Shown: positions 6,178-15,237 of the stretch, in pieces
Numbering within the stretch: the stretch's first letter is position 1
How the letters are laid out: each line of letters starts with the position of its first letter
IMG/VR virus record: IMGVR_UViG_3300037351_000019
Coordinates: 1 to 52,964 of that record
Source: a virus
Length of the DNA stretch: 52,964 nt
Reading direction: 5' to 3' (one strand)
The notes under the pieces: model-generated
What the model was told of the DNA's origin: nothing
Databases searched by the model: none
The model's input: only the letters and a program-made list of their open reading frames with translations
Made by a program: the position numbers and the translations under genes

Positions 6178-7320
6178 ATGCCAATCATTGATATCACAGT
6201 GGACAGCCAGATTTCTACATCAATTCGAGCCAAGCAGCTCAGTTCGATGTTCGATATACCGCCCGAGGAACGTCACAAACTCGAATGGAAGATCGATGCG
6301 CCCTGGGAGGATAAGCCTTGGAGCATCGGGCTGATAGTAGGGCCGTCGGGGTCAGGTAAGACGACCATAATGCGTCATGTATTTGGTGAACCAAAGACAC
6401 TTAACTGGGGTGAGCCGAGTGTGATAGATGATTTTGGAATCCAGCACAGCATTGATGAAATCTCGGGTGTCTGCTCGGCGGTCGGATTCAATACCGTGCC
6501 GGCATGGCTTCGCCCCTTTTATGTATTGAGTAATGGTGAACAGTTCCGTGTGATTCTAGCCAGATTGATGCTCGACGCCGCGCCCGATGAGATGATCGTG
6601 GTCGATGAATTCACGAGTGTCGTTGACCGACAGGTTGCGAAGATAGGCGCGAACGCCGTGCAAAAATGGGTGCGCAAGAACCATCAGCAATTCGTGGCCG
6701 TCAGTTGCCATTATGACATCAAGGACTGGCTGCAACCCGACTGGGTGATCGACGTCGCCAAACGCACGTTCTCTTGGAGGTCGGTTCAACCCCGCCCCAG
6801 GATCGAAGCGGAAATCCGACCAGCCGATTACGCCCTCTGGTCCCTTTTCGCTCCGTATCACTATATGAGCGCCAAACTCCATCGGTCGGCTCGGTGTTAC
6901 GCCATCTTCGTTAACGATGAACCGGTGGCATTCACGGGCATCATGCGTCGACCTCACCCCAAGGCCAAGGACATCATGGGCATTTCACGGATAGTGACGC
7001 TTCCTGATTGGCAGGGGCTGGGACTTGCCTTCATTCTCAGTGAGAATTTAGGTGCGTGTTACAAAGTCATTGGCGAACGGCTGAGGAATTATCCAGCTCA
7101 TCCGGCGTACATCCGAGCGATGGATCGAAGCCCGAATTGGAGCCTCAAACAAAAGCCTGGCTATGTAGGGTCCAAGGGCTTTGTGGGAACGTCACGGATG
7201 CATGAACACTGGCATCAATCTTCAAGGCCCAATGCCGTGTTTGAGTATTGCGGACCGGCCTGGTCCGAGCGACGCGAGGCTGAAGCATTGATTGAACGAA
7301 GGGCTTTGCTTGACCATTAG
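6178..7320 (+). CDS. ABC-type ATPase fused to a GNAT acyltransferase domain
   Basis: Encodes 380 residues; a strong ribosome-binding site (GGAGG) sits before the ATG. Residues 1-200 are an ABC-class ATPase: Walker A GPSGSGKTT (55-63), signature-like LSNGEQ (117-122), Walker B MIVVDE (139-144) and an H-loop His (178). No membrane segment is present, so it is not a transporter. Residues about 210-380 form a GNAT domain, with RIVTLPDWQGLGLA (271-284) as the acyl-CoA-binding motif A. ATPase-GNAT fusions beside ParB-like proteins suggest energy-dependent acylation of a nucleic acid or protein; the Mu Mom DNA-modification enzyme also has a GNAT fold. DNA base modification is my preferred hypothesis, not a demonstrated function. 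The gene looks more A/T-rich than its neighbours. Confidence 0.8.
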   Translation: MPIIDITVDSQISTSIRAKQLSSMFDIPPEERHKLEWKIDAPWEDKPWSIGLIVGPSGSGKTTIMRHVFGEPKTLNWGEPSVIDDFGIQHSIDEISGVCSAVGFNTVPAWLRPFYVLSNGEQFRVILARLMLDAAPDEMIVVDEFTSVVDRQVAKIGANAVQKWVRKNHQQFVAVSCHYDIKDWLQPDWVIDVAKRTFSWRSVQPRPRIEAEIRPADYALWSLFAPYHYMSAKLHRSARCYAIFVNDEPVAFTGIMRRPHPKAKDIMGISRIVTLPDWQGLGLAFILSENLGACYKVIGERLRNYPAHPAYIRAMDRSPNWSLKQKPGYVGSKGFVGTSRMHEHWHQSSRPNAVFEYCGPAWSERREAEALIERRALLDH

Positions 7321-7325
7321 GAGGC

Positions 7326-7350
7326 AAGCCCTGGTCTCCTTGCAGGGCTT
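7326..7350 (+). terminator. Hairpin after the ATPase-GNAT gene
   Basis: AAGCCCTG (7326-7333) and CAGGGCTT (7343-7350) form a perfect 8-bp stem with a 9-base loop, five bases after the stop codon. There is no T-run, as is common for actinobacterial hairpin terminators. A separate promoter-like TATAAT follows at 7390. Confidence 0.6.
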
Positions 7351-7389
7351 AGGGATAGAAGGCAACAGGAGATATACTCTCTGGTCAGG

Positions 7390-7395
7390 TATAAT
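7390..7395 (+). promoter_or_regulatory. Leaderless-type -10 box (TATAAT) for the ASCH gene
   Basis: A perfect consensus TATAAT, preceded by GG, is six bases before the ATG at 7402. RNA starting 7 bases after it would begin at the start codon. No clear -35 or ribosome-binding site was seen. Confidence 0.6.
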
Positions 7396-7401
7396 GAAGA
7401 T

Positions 7402-7767
7402 ATGGAACGCAAAGCTCTTCTTTCGATTCATCCAGAATTTGCAGACGCCATTCTCGATGGGATCAAAGGGATCGAATTTCGACGCAGGGCATTGGCACCC
7501 GACATCTCGAAAGTCTTGATCTATTCGACCTCTCCCATTAAAGCGATCATTGGTGAATTCGAAATAATGGAACAAGTGATCTATTGCCCCCAGTACATGT
7601 GGGCTAAGTACGGCGAGATCGGTGGGATTGATCGGAAGCGGTTCTTCGCCTATTTCGAGGGTACCAAGACCGCAGTTGGCTTCATCATTCAGAATGCTCG
7701 GCGATTCGACCGCCCGGAATCTCTTCCTCTCGGAGTGAAGGCTCCGATGAGTTTCCTCTATCTTTAG
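7402..7767 (+). CDS. ASCH/PUA-like domain protein
   Basis: Encodes 121 residues, the usual size of a single ASCH domain. The start LLSIHPEFADAILDGIKGIE is the hallmark: SI-x-P, a helix with A-x-x-I-x-x-G-x-K (K22), and E-F-R at 25-27. Later strands (IIGEFEI, FFAYFEG) complete the PUA-like barrel. The fold binds nucleic acids or modified bases. The E. coli ASCH protein YqfB hydrolyses N4-acetylcytidine, and related EVE/YTH domains read modified bases. Beside an ATPase-GNAT gene this suggests a reader or eraser of the mark the GNAT domain would write. That link is inference. It is transcribed from its own leaderless-type promoter. Confidence 0.75.
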   Translation: MERKALLSIHPEFADAILDGIKGIEFRRRALAPDISKVLIYSTSPIKAIIGEFEIMEQVIYCPQYMWAKYGEIGGIDRKRFFAYFEGTKTAVGFIIQNARRFDRPESLPLGVKAPMSFLYL

Positions 7768-7779
7768 AGAATGGCATTA

Positions 7780-7794
7780 TTCGGTCAGACCGAA
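7780..7794. promoter_or_regulatory. Palindrome before the large terminase gene
   Basis: TTCGGTCAGACCGAA is a perfect 6-3-6 dyad in the 38-base gap between the ASCH and large terminase genes. It may be an operator or a short terminator hairpin; no T-run or clear promoter accompanies it. Confidence 0.45.
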
Positions 7795-7805
7795 CATTTG
7801 AAATT

Positions 7806-9569
7806 GTGAAACTACTCTCACCCTCTGCGAGAGAGTTCATCAAACTCCCCGAAGACGAACGTCGAGCCAAATGGAACGCGCTGAGCGAAGAGGCACGACT
7901 CGCGATTCGTGTTGAAACCGAGCGAATCAGGCGCGCGATGGAGTTCCCGACCCCAGGCGCGTTGGCAATGGCCCTTGACCCCACAACCGTTCAAACGCCC
8001 GCATTGCAATTGGTCGACTCGAAACTCGTCGAGGTCGGTAAAGCGATTGACGTGATGTACTCGAGACGCCGGAGACTGCAGGAACTGCTCGTGAGCGGAG
8101 TCGATGAGAACTACGCCGTCGAACAAGTCACCGATGAAGTCCCAAGTCAAGGGATAACGCGCCTGATCATGTCGCTCCCATTTCAGGAAGGGAAATCTAC
8201 GAGGGCAGGTCGCTACGGTCTCGAGTGGTTCATGCGCCAGTTCCCGAGCCTTCGAATCACCCTCACTTCATACGACGGGATCAACGCCACTCGAATTAGT
8301 TACCAGATACGTTCCGACATCGAACTCTTCGACGGAACGAATGACAACGTCGACCTTGGACTAAGGCTCATGCCCGACCAGAAGGCGATGGGCAGGTTCA
8401 TGCTCCGAACCGGTGGAGGAATCTACGCCATCGGCATTGGCGGCGGTTTAACCGGACACCCATCTGATCTGGGTTATATAGATGACCCCATCAAGGACAT
8501 CCAGGCCGCTGAGTCGATCCTTCGTTCCAATCAGCAAGAAGAGTGGTATCAGACGACGTTCCGACCTCGCCTCGCTCCGTGGGCGCCGGTGATGATCTTC
8601 ACTACTCGCTGGGCTGACAATGACCTGGTAGGTCGTCTTACGGCCAAGCGCGACGAGGACCGTTCATCGGGAGCTAAGAACTTCGATGACTGGGTGGTCG
8701 TGAACATCGCGGCCCAAGCCGACCACGATCCTTCGAAGGGCGAGACGGACATTCTCGGACGTAGTCCCGGCGAGTACATGATGTCGGCTCGAGGTCGCTC
8801 ACGCGAGGACTGGGAGACAACCAAGAACGCCACACCGAACCGCTATTGGCTGTGCATGTACCAGGGCAAACCCACTCCAGGGACTGGCACGATCTTCCTC
8901 ACCAAGTGGTGGCGGCGCTACGACACCGTCCTGTGGAAGCGAAATGAAGGCGGGACATTCGACGTCCCGGGTTATGAACTAAGCCAGTCATGGGATATGA
9001 CCTTCAAGGACACGAAGGGAACGGACTACGTCGTCGGAGGATTGATAGCCAAGAAGGGCGCGGACTCATTCCTCATCTACGTCATGCGGGCCCGGTTGGA
9101 TTTCACGTCTACTATCCAGGAGTTCGAACGCATGTGCCGACTCTTTCCAAAGTCTCGAGCGAAGTACATCGAAGAGAAGGCCAACGGTGCCGCGGTCATA
9201 AACGTCCTGAAGAAGAAGATTCCTGGACTGATTGCGATCAATCCAACGGAGTCAAAGACCTCTCGCGCCGAAGCCGGTTCGGTTTACGTCCGCTCAGGCA
9301 ACATCTGGCTCCCGACGAAAGAGATTGCCTCCGAGACACCAGAGTTAGCGTGGGACGTCGAGGGATTCATCAATGAACACACGGCCTTCGACAAAGGAAC
9401 CCACGACGACCAGGTCGACATGCTCTCTCAGTACATCAACGAGAAGTACATCATCGGCGGCACGGCAAGAGTCTCTTCACCGGTCGGCTCGGGTCCGAAA
9501 CCCCGCGCAGCAGAGAAATCCGAAGAGTCCGAAATCGCGCGACGAATCCGCGAGAAGCGCAGCGCGTAA
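7806..9569 (+). CDS. terL: Terminase large subunit
   Basis: Encodes 587 residues from a GTG. The packaging ATPase spans about residues 110-300, with a Walker A variant SLPFQEGKST (123-132) and Walker B LGYIDDP (222-228). The TTRWADNDLVGRL segment is the coupling motif region. The C-terminal RNaseH-like nuclease runs from about 395, with acidic residues in LSQSWDMTFKD, YIEEKANG and GTHDDQVDML. It pumps DNA into the prohead and cuts the concatemer, docked on the portal encoded at 12465. The N-terminal 100 residues form an extra helical domain. No ribosome-binding site is obvious. Confidence 0.93.
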   Translation: MKLLSPSAREFIKLPEDERRAKWNALSEEARLAIRVETERIRRAMEFPTPGALAMALDPTTVQTPALQLVDSKLVEVGKAIDVMYSRRRRLQELLVSGVDENYAVEQVTDEVPSQGITRLIMSLPFQEGKSTRAGRYGLEWFMRQFPSLRITLTSYDGINATRISYQIRSDIELFDGTNDNVDLGLRLMPDQKAMGRFMLRTGGGIYAIGIGGGLTGHPSDLGYIDDPIKDIQAAESILRSNQQEEWYQTTFRPRLAPWAPVMIFTTRWADNDLVGRLTAKRDEDRSSGAKNFDDWVVVNIAAQADHDPSKGETDILGRSPGEYMMSARGRSREDWETTKNATPNRYWLCMYQGKPTPGTGTIFLTKWWRRYDTVLWKRNEGGTFDVPGYELSQSWDMTFKDTKGTDYVVGGLIAKKGADSFLIYVMRARLDFTSTIQEFERMCRLFPKSRAKYIEEKANGAAVINVLKKKIPGLIAINPTESKTSRAEAGSVYVRSGNIWLPTKEIASETPELAWDVEGFINEHTAFDKGTHDDQVDMLSQYINEKYIIGGTARVSSPVGSGPKPRAAEKSEESEIARRIREKRSA

Positions 9570-9635
9570 GACACATTCACGCTCCAAGCCTTCTCGCCCA
9601 CTACTATGACGACGAGTTCTAACAAGGAGAATTAA

Positions 9636-9980
9636 ATGTCCGGAGATCTAGACAACTGGCAATTGGTGTGGGAGTACTACCTCGCCAAGACCGCAGCGCC
9701 CACCTTCACGACGGCCACGTTGGTTTCGGGAACGGCCCAGGAAAACACTGCGGCCGTCTCGGCCAAGTACTTCATCGGGATAACCGGTGGAACCGCTGGC
9801 ACGGTCAAGGTCGACGTCGGGCCGACCTCAGCAGTCGCGGACAACCTCATCCCGGCTACGGCAGCCAATGCCGTTGCCTCACAGACGCTCGTGATTGACG
9901 TCCCGGCTGGTTGGTACATCAAGGTCACCGTCGCTGTTGCTACCATCGTCGCTTCTTCGGTCGTCGCCACTGGTCTGTAA
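9636..9980 (+). CDS. Small beta-rich structural protein
   Basis: Encodes 114 residues with a good ribosome-binding site (AAGGAG). Composition is rich in Ala, Thr and Val, with alternating beta segments (KYFIGITGGTAGTVKVDV, GWYIKVTVAV). It sits between the large terminase and portal genes. A small virion protein such as a head decoration is plausible from context, but no family was recognised. Confidence 0.6.
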   Translation: MSGDLDNWQLVWEYYLAKTAAPTFTTATLVSGTAQENTAAVSAKYFIGITGGTAGTVKVDVGPTSAVADNLIPATAANAVASQTLVIDVPAGWYIKVTVAVATIVASSVVATGL

Positions 9981-9984
9981 CACA

Positions 9985-10314
9985 GTGGACGAGGTTCTGG
10001 TCCGCGACATCAAGGGCGCCGAGATACTGGCCTCCGATGGCACGCTCATGACGCAGGTCAGGGTCTTCATCACCTCGCACCGGATGATCGTGTGGCGAAC
10101 CGACGCGAACAAGGTCCCCGGTATCGTCTTGGAAGTCAAGTTGGCTGAACCCAATTCGGTCTGCGCTCAACAGGCCAAGCTCGGCTACAACGAACGGATC
10201 GAAGTCGCAACCTTGACGAAGGGGTACATCATCAATCAGGGCAAGTGTCTTTGCGGGTCGGTCTTGCTAGCCCTGCCGACCCCGGCCCCGTGGAAGCGCA
10301 CGGTCAGCGCGTGA
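9985..10314 (+). CDS. Small PH/GRAM-like or beta-barrel protein
   Basis: Encodes 109 residues from a GTG four bases after the previous stop. Segment VRVFITSHRMIVWRTD has the strand-turn-strand pattern of PH-like domains that end in a 'T-x-R-x-I' turn. A CxC (KCLCG) lies near the C-terminus. The role is unknown. It overlaps the next gene (GTGA). Confidence 0.6.
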   Translation: MDEVLVRDIKGAEILASDGTLMTQVRVFITSHRMIVWRTDANKVPGIVLEVKLAEPNSVCAQQAKLGYNERIEVATLTKGYIINQGKCLCGSVLLALPTPAPWKRTVSA

Positions 10315-12116
10315 GCTTTACACCCGTAACCTTGCAGGCAACTCGGCGCAATGCGGACGGTTCGCCGGCGTCAGGGACGATTTCATTCACGTTAAATGCC
10401 GAAATGTTGAATGGGACCGAATCTATTCAACCAAACCCGATTAGCGGAGTCTTGAATCCTTCGGGTCAACTCGTCCAACAGAGCGGCCAGCCAATCATCC
10501 TCTTAGCCAACGATGACGTCGGAACGACCCCCGCGAGCCCATCGGCGGCCTACGTGGTGCAAGAGAACATCAACGGTTCCTCAGTCGTCGAGTACTCCAT
10601 CATCATCAGCGTTCAAGACGACCCGTTCCTCACTGACCTTGCAGCGGTATTCACTCACGGCTCGGCAGTAGTCCAGTTGACCAACGTCCTTGCCTCGGGA
10701 GCGTTCGTCAACCTCTCGTCGACCGAAGCCTCAGTGACGAGTGAGATCGTCGCCTTCGACCCCATAGCGAATACCGTGACGCTCAGCGCCGCCTACGAAG
10801 GCTCGACGATCACCGTGAATGACCTCAAGGTGTATTACGGCGTCGACCTATCAACCCTCGCGCAGTACGAGCCCGCACCGACGATCATGACCTACATCCC
10901 GTTCACGCTCGACCCTGTGCAGACTGACGGTCAAGTCGCGACGTGGAGCGCGAGCGAGAAGAAATGGATTCCAACAACACCGGGCGGTGGTTCTTCCTCC
11001 GTCCAATGGGTTGACCTTGGCCTCGTTGATTTAGTCTCCGCCGTGATGAACGGACCCCAGACGCTCTACGATATGCCCGAGGGGAGTTTCTTAGCCTCGA
11101 TACGGTTCACTGATGACCCCGACAGTGTCATGAGTGACTTCGCGAACTTGCCGCCATCATTCGTAGCTAGCCTCTATATGTGGCCCGCATTCGGTACCGT
11201 CAAGTCATTTGGCTGGGTGGCCTTCGCAGGTATTAAGCCGCCCGCGTTCGGCTCGGAATCGCCCGGTCTTTCCTACGACACGCTGTTCCTCGCCGCGCAG
11301 AACGGCGGGTACGGTCCTTTCGCTGCGCTTGACGCTGGTGCGACGGACTTCAATGCGTCGGTGCTGAGTGCAGCTACGGTCGGACCGATCGAGGCGGCCC
11401 TGTTGGTTTCGGAGGCAGGCGGCAACGTTACGGGAACTTCGTGGCGGGCGGCGCCGATTGTTGCATGGGAAGCTGATACATCGTATGACGGCTCTCAGGA
11501 CAACACGGTCGCCACGCCAGGTGCGCTAAAGAAAGCCATCATCCTTGCGAATGGAACGCTGTGGGTCAACGAGGAGAGCGGACCTGCTCTCAGTGGTTCA
11601 AGCGAACCGGACTTCGCAGGTAACGCCGGGGGCTCCGTAGGTGATGGTGCGCTCACCCCAGCGTTCCTCTACGGCGACGAGCCCCTTTCGCTGCCACTGA
11701 CAATCGTGAGTAGCGTGAACGACACCTTCGTCTACACGGGAACCGGAGGGGCCGGTTCGCCCGAAACCTTCACCGTCGCCCCCGGTGTCTATAGCACCAC
11801 CAGTGAAGCGATTGCCGCCTTCGCTGCCGCCATCGGCGCGGCTCACGGTGAGGCGTTCTCGACGCTCGCGACCGTCACGTTGTTCTCAGATGACTATCAA
11901 GCACTAACGCTGACAATGGTCGCGCCTGGGCCGTCTCAGAACGGCAACACGATCACCGAAGGAAACGGCGGTGCTGCTGCGTTCGGCCTTACTGGGAACC
12001 CCGACACTTTTGCGTACGGCGGACAAGCGATTGAGTGGCTTGACACGACCTCTCCCCCTCCCACAGTCGGGGCAGTCCATCTGGTGGCTGAGATAGTGAC
12101 GCCGGTGGCTTTGTGA
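10311..12116 (+). CDS. Large beta-rich structural protein
   Basis: Encodes 601 residues. The GTG at 10311 is chosen because it overlaps the previous stop (GTGA). Residues 1-200 resemble immunoglobulin-like or fibre repeats, a Gly/Ser linker (TTPGGGSSSVQWVDLG) lies near 240, and the remainder is beta-rich. The final 140 residues contain a module with TFTVAPGVYSTTSEAIAAF that recurs in the tail protein encoded at 33944. It is probably a virion appendage or fibre protein, but its position before the portal is unusual. No enzyme motif was seen. Confidence 0.65.
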   Translation: MSFTPVTLQATRRNADGSPASGTISFTLNAEMLNGTESIQPNPISGVLNPSGQLVQQSGQPIILLANDDVGTTPASPSAAYVVQENINGSSVVEYSIIISVQDDPFLTDLAAVFTHGSAVVQLTNVLASGAFVNLSSTEASVTSEIVAFDPIANTVTLSAAYEGSTITVNDLKVYYGVDLSTLAQYEPAPTIMTYIPFTLDPVQTDGQVATWSASEKKWIPTTPGGGSSSVQWVDLGLVDLVSAVMNGPQTLYDMPEGSFLASIRFTDDPDSVMSDFANLPPSFVASLYMWPAFGTVKSFGWVAFAGIKPPAFGSESPGLSYDTLFLAAQNGGYGPFAALDAGATDFNASVLSAATVGPIEAALLVSEAGGNVTGTSWRAAPIVAWEADTSYDGSQDNTVATPGALKKAIILANGTLWVNEESGPALSGSSEPDFAGNAGGSVGDGALTPAFLYGDEPLSLPLTIVSSVNDTFVYTGTGGAGSPETFTVAPGVYSTTSEAIAAFAAAIGAAHGEAFSTLATVTLFSDDYQALTLTMVAPGPSQNGNTITEGNGGAAAFGLTGNPDTFAYGGQAIEWLDTTSPPPTVGAVHLVAEIVTPVAL

Positions 12117-12475
12117 CACATTCCTTCTTGCTCTTCGTGATCTACAGCCTCTGCGTCTACAGGCTCACCAGGCTTTGCGTCGAGGACTCAATAACCGAAC
12201 CAATCCGAGACTGGCTGAAGTCAAAGTCATTCGGCGAACTCGTTGAGCGCGACAACGTCACCGGCAATGTAATCAGCCGAACACCCGCGCCGAAGCCGAA
12301 GTCATTGTGGTCATGGGCCTGGACTTTGGGAACCTGCCCCTGGTGCCTGAGCATGTGGATCGCCGCCATCATCGTGACAATCGCGTACTTCAACGGATCG
12401 TGGTTCCAGTACGTCTGTGTACCTTTCGCGTTCTCGGCAGTCGCTGGCGTCCTCAGTGAGCGCAATGGCAACTAA
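12113..12475 (+). CDS. DUF1360-like membrane protein
   Basis: Encodes 120 residues from a GTG overlapping the previous stop. The pattern YRLTRLCVEDSITEPIRDWL near the N-terminus and LGTCPWCLSMWIAAIIVTI in the middle is typical of the DUF1360 (YngL-like) family, which is common in actinophages beside head genes. One transmembrane helix sits at each end. The role is unknown. The portal gene begins inside its last 11 bases. Confidence 0.7.
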   Translation: MTHSFLLFVIYSLCVYRLTRLCVEDSITEPIRDWLKSKSFGELVERDNVTGNVISRTPAPKPKSLWSWAWTLGTCPWCLSMWIAAIIVTIAYFNGSWFQYVCVPFAFSAVAGVLSERNGN

Positions 12476-15152
12476 GACCACACGCTGGGAAGGCCGACAC
12501 GAACGCGCCAAGACCAAGCCGAAGAAGACGTTTCGTGCGCTTACGGCTGCTTCGTCGGAGATCGAGGTCGGGAACAAGGTCGAGGCGCAGAGACAGCGGA
12601 TGCTGCGTCAGAACTGGCAGTTAATTGCATGGACGATGTTCGACTCCATTCCTGAGCTTTCCTATGCCGAAGGGTTCCTGTCACACTGCGCGGCGAGGAT
12701 GCGAATATTCCCAGGCGCCTATCCGCTAACGGGTGAGACGGATAACCCAATCGCGATTGACGATCCGCTGCTCGATGCACCCGACCAAGTGATTGAAGCC
12801 TGCACGAACGCGATGGCTGACTTAGGAAATGGACGTCTGGCGATCGCGAACATCATGGAGCAACTGTCGCTGAACTTCTCCGTTACCGGTGAGGCGTTCC
12901 TTCTAGGACTGACGGACCCCGAAACGCTGCAAAACGTCTACTCGATTCGTTCAGTCTCAGAGATCGTCATTTACGACGATGACGTGAAACTCCGCGAAGG
13001 ACCGATGACGAATACCGGAGTTCTTGGATTCGTGGATCTGCCCGAGGACGCCCTAGTAGAGCGGATGTGGCAGCCTCATCCGCAGTTCAGGCTTCTCGCA
13101 CAATCACCGATGAGGGCACTCATAAACATCTGCGAAGACCTGACGATCATGCGCCGGCTCATCCGAGCAACGGGTCGTTCACGGTTGGCTGGCAGGGGGA
13201 TTCTGTTTCTCCCGTCCGAGATGGCCGTCCCGAACTTGAACGACGACAACGGCAACATCGACTCGGACGAATTCCTTTCTACCTTGACGACAGCGATGAT
13301 GACGCCTATCGCTCGTGAAGGCGACGCTTCTGGAGTAGTTCCGTTAGTCGTCCAAGCGCCAGGTGAACAGATTGACCACGTCAAGTGGATTGAGTTCGCT
13401 TCGACCTTTGACGAACAGGCCGGGAAGATTCGCGAGGAACTAACGAACATCATCGCGACAGGACTTGACTTGCCGCAAGAGATATTTTCTCTCTCCGATT
13501 TGAACCATTGGTCGGCCTTTCAGGTAGATTCAAACACCTTCCGCTACCACATCGAACCCCATGTCATAAAGCTCGTCGAAGCTCTGACAGGTGCTTTCTT
13601 ACGTCCGTACTTCGCGACCTGCGGACTCGACAAGAGCATCGTCGACGAGTGGATGACGAGGATCATCTTCTGGTACGACCCGACTGAGTTAGTAACCCCG
13701 CCGGACCTGTCAACCTCCGCCATCACTGCCTACAACGCGAAGGTCATCTCTGCCGCTGCGCTTCGCAAGTACCTCGGCTTCAAGGACTCCGACGCTCCGA
13801 GCGCCGAAGAGATCGAGATCCGACTCATCTCGGACACCAGGACCTGGCCGGTCAACGCACTCATTGCGCTACTGCACCAACTCGACCCCGAACTCACGTT
13901 CCCGGCCATCCCTGGACCTGGAATCATCCCCGGACTCAAGGGCGGTCCTGGCGGTGGCGTGGACGTGCCGTTGGAGACTCCTGCACTACCGGCTGGACCA
14001 ACGGACACCACAACGACGCAAGCGACAACGGTTGTCCCAGAACCAACTACGGCCACCGTCACCAATCCGCTCCCCGGCAACGAGAACGGGAGTCTCCTGT
14101 CATCGGGTTACATCGACGACGAACACCGACTGATGGTTATTCGAGTGGTGAAGATGGAACTCGCCCGCAGAGGAATTGATGTGTTCTCACAGCCGATGCT
14201 TCAGTTGACCGCTTCCGTTGTCGACAGGTCAGGCCCGAGCGACCGCGAACTTCAACTCTCACGGAAATTAACGCAGATCGACGCCGACCTTCGCGCACGC
14301 TTGCAAGTCGCGGCCAACGCCGAGATGCGAACGCAACTTAAGAAGGCCGCGCACCGGATTAGGCAATCAGTCTCGAAGGACAAGGACTTGAAGGCCAAGA
14401 TCGCCACCACGCGCAATGAGTTCGTCGCGCTGCGTCTCTCAGGCGACATCGACCCCATCGTTGCCGCGAGTTACGTCACCAACGACTGGGCGAGTCTCGA
14501 AGAACAGTTCAAGTCGTGGACCGGACTTGCACAACGTCAGGCGATAGCGGCCGCGCAACAGATCGCCGGCGATGATGAACTCGGTTCGTCGGCCAACGCG
14601 GTTATCGCCATGAGTGAAGGAGTCGATAAGGGTTGGGCTGTTCTTCGCGATGCGTTGGACGAGATAGCGCAACACCTGGCCTACAACCCCGACCCGAACA
14701 TGACGGATGATGCGGCGCTCGATGCGTTGAACCCCGACACCTTGGTTCCAACAGGAGTCATCCGCGCTGCCGTCGGCGTTGCTGGCGGTTCACCGCTCGA
14801 AGCGTTCAAGCAAGTCCTTCTCGATACGGGAGCGACGGTGCCTGCGGTTCCTCAGACGCAGTTCGTCGGTGGCATAGGAACAGGCGCGACGATCAGTAAC
14901 TTGCTGACGAGCGCAGGCGCTTCGACTGCATCATTCACCTGGGTCCACGGTCCATCTGAAAAGCCCTTCTCGTTAGTCAAGGGCGTCGTCGGCGGTCACC
15001 TAGCTCTCGACGGACAAGAGTTCGACTCGTTCACTGACCCACTGTTAGCGAACAATGGCGACTGGCCCGACAATCAGTTCTTCCTTCCTGGCGATCACGC
15101 CGGATGTATTTGCGATGCCCAGGCAAATTGGGCGATGCCGCAAAATCAGTGA
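12465..15152 (+). CDS. Portal protein fused to a MuF-like head morphogenesis domain
   Basis: Encodes 895 residues; the ATG at 12465 is chosen over an upstream in-frame GTG. Residues about 40-480 are a portal protein (LSYAEGFLSHCAARMRI, the ITATGLDLPQEIF-type wing region, LNHWSAF). A Pro/Thr/Gly-rich linker near 500-545 follows, then a helical region. The last 120 residues form a MuF-like domain (WVHGPS, GHLALDGQEF, PGDHAGCICD). The portal is the DNA gateway and terminase dock. MuF domains are minor capsid components packaged or injected with DNA. The fusion keeps one such domain per portal subunit. The Cys-rich PGDH-x-GCxCD end is the usual MuF terminus. Confidence 0.88.
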   Translation: MATKTTRWEGRHERAKTKPKKTFRALTAASSEIEVGNKVEAQRQRMLRQNWQLIAWTMFDSIPELSYAEGFLSHCAARMRIFPGAYPLTGETDNPIAIDDPLLDAPDQVIEACTNAMADLGNGRLAIANIMEQLSLNFSVTGEAFLLGLTDPETLQNVYSIRSVSEIVIYDDDVKLREGPMTNTGVLGFVDLPEDALVERMWQPHPQFRLLAQSPMRALINICEDLTIMRRLIRATGRSRLAGRGILFLPSEMAVPNLNDDNGNIDSDEFLSTLTTAMMTPIAREGDASGVVPLVVQAPGEQIDHVKWIEFASTFDEQAGKIREELTNIIATGLDLPQEIFSLSDLNHWSAFQVDSNTFRYHIEPHVIKLVEALTGAFLRPYFATCGLDKSIVDEWMTRIIFWYDPTELVTPPDLSTSAITAYNAKVISAAALRKYLGFKDSDAPSAEEIEIRLISDTRTWPVNALIALLHQLDPELTFPAIPGPGIIPGLKGGPGGGVDVPLETPALPAGPTDTTTTQATTVVPEPTTATVTNPLPGNENGSLLSSGYIDDEHRLMVIRVVKMELARRGIDVFSQPMLQLTASVVDRSGPSDRELQLSRKLTQIDADLRARLQVAANAEMRTQLKKAAHRIRQSVSKDKDLKAKIATTRNEFVALRLSGDIDPIVAASYVTNDWASLEEQFKSWTGLAQRQAIAAAQQIAGDDELGSSANAVIAMSEGVDKGWAVLRDALDEIAQHLAYNPDPNMTDDAALDALNPDTLVPTGVIRAAVGVAGGSPLEAFKQVLLDTGATVPAVPQTQFVGGIGTGATISNLLTSAGASTASFTWVHGPSEKPFSLVKGVVGGHLALDGQEFDSFTDPLLANNGDWPDNQFFLPGDHAGCICDAQANWAMPQNQ

Positions 15153-15206
15153 AAACCCGCGTAATCATTGACGTTTCACCATGTCTTGCTTCGTCCGTCT
15201 AACTGT

Positions 15207-15222
15207 GTATGATTGCTCATAC
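15207..15222 (+). promoter_or_regulatory. TGTATGAT promoter/operator element 2
   Basis: GTATGATTGCTCATAC is a perfect 6-4-6 dyad containing the -10 box TATGAT (15208-15213), with CTTGCT 17 bases upstream. A GGAGGG ribosome-binding site and the ATG at 15238 follow at the same distance as in element 1. Confidence 0.75.
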
Positions 15223-15237
15223 AAACTTGGAGGGTAA

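Noticed and set aside
12113-12475. Signal that the membrane protein with CPWC could be a thiol-redox enzyme
   Set aside because: There is no thioredoxin fold around the CPWC; the whole pattern fits the DUF1360 membrane family.
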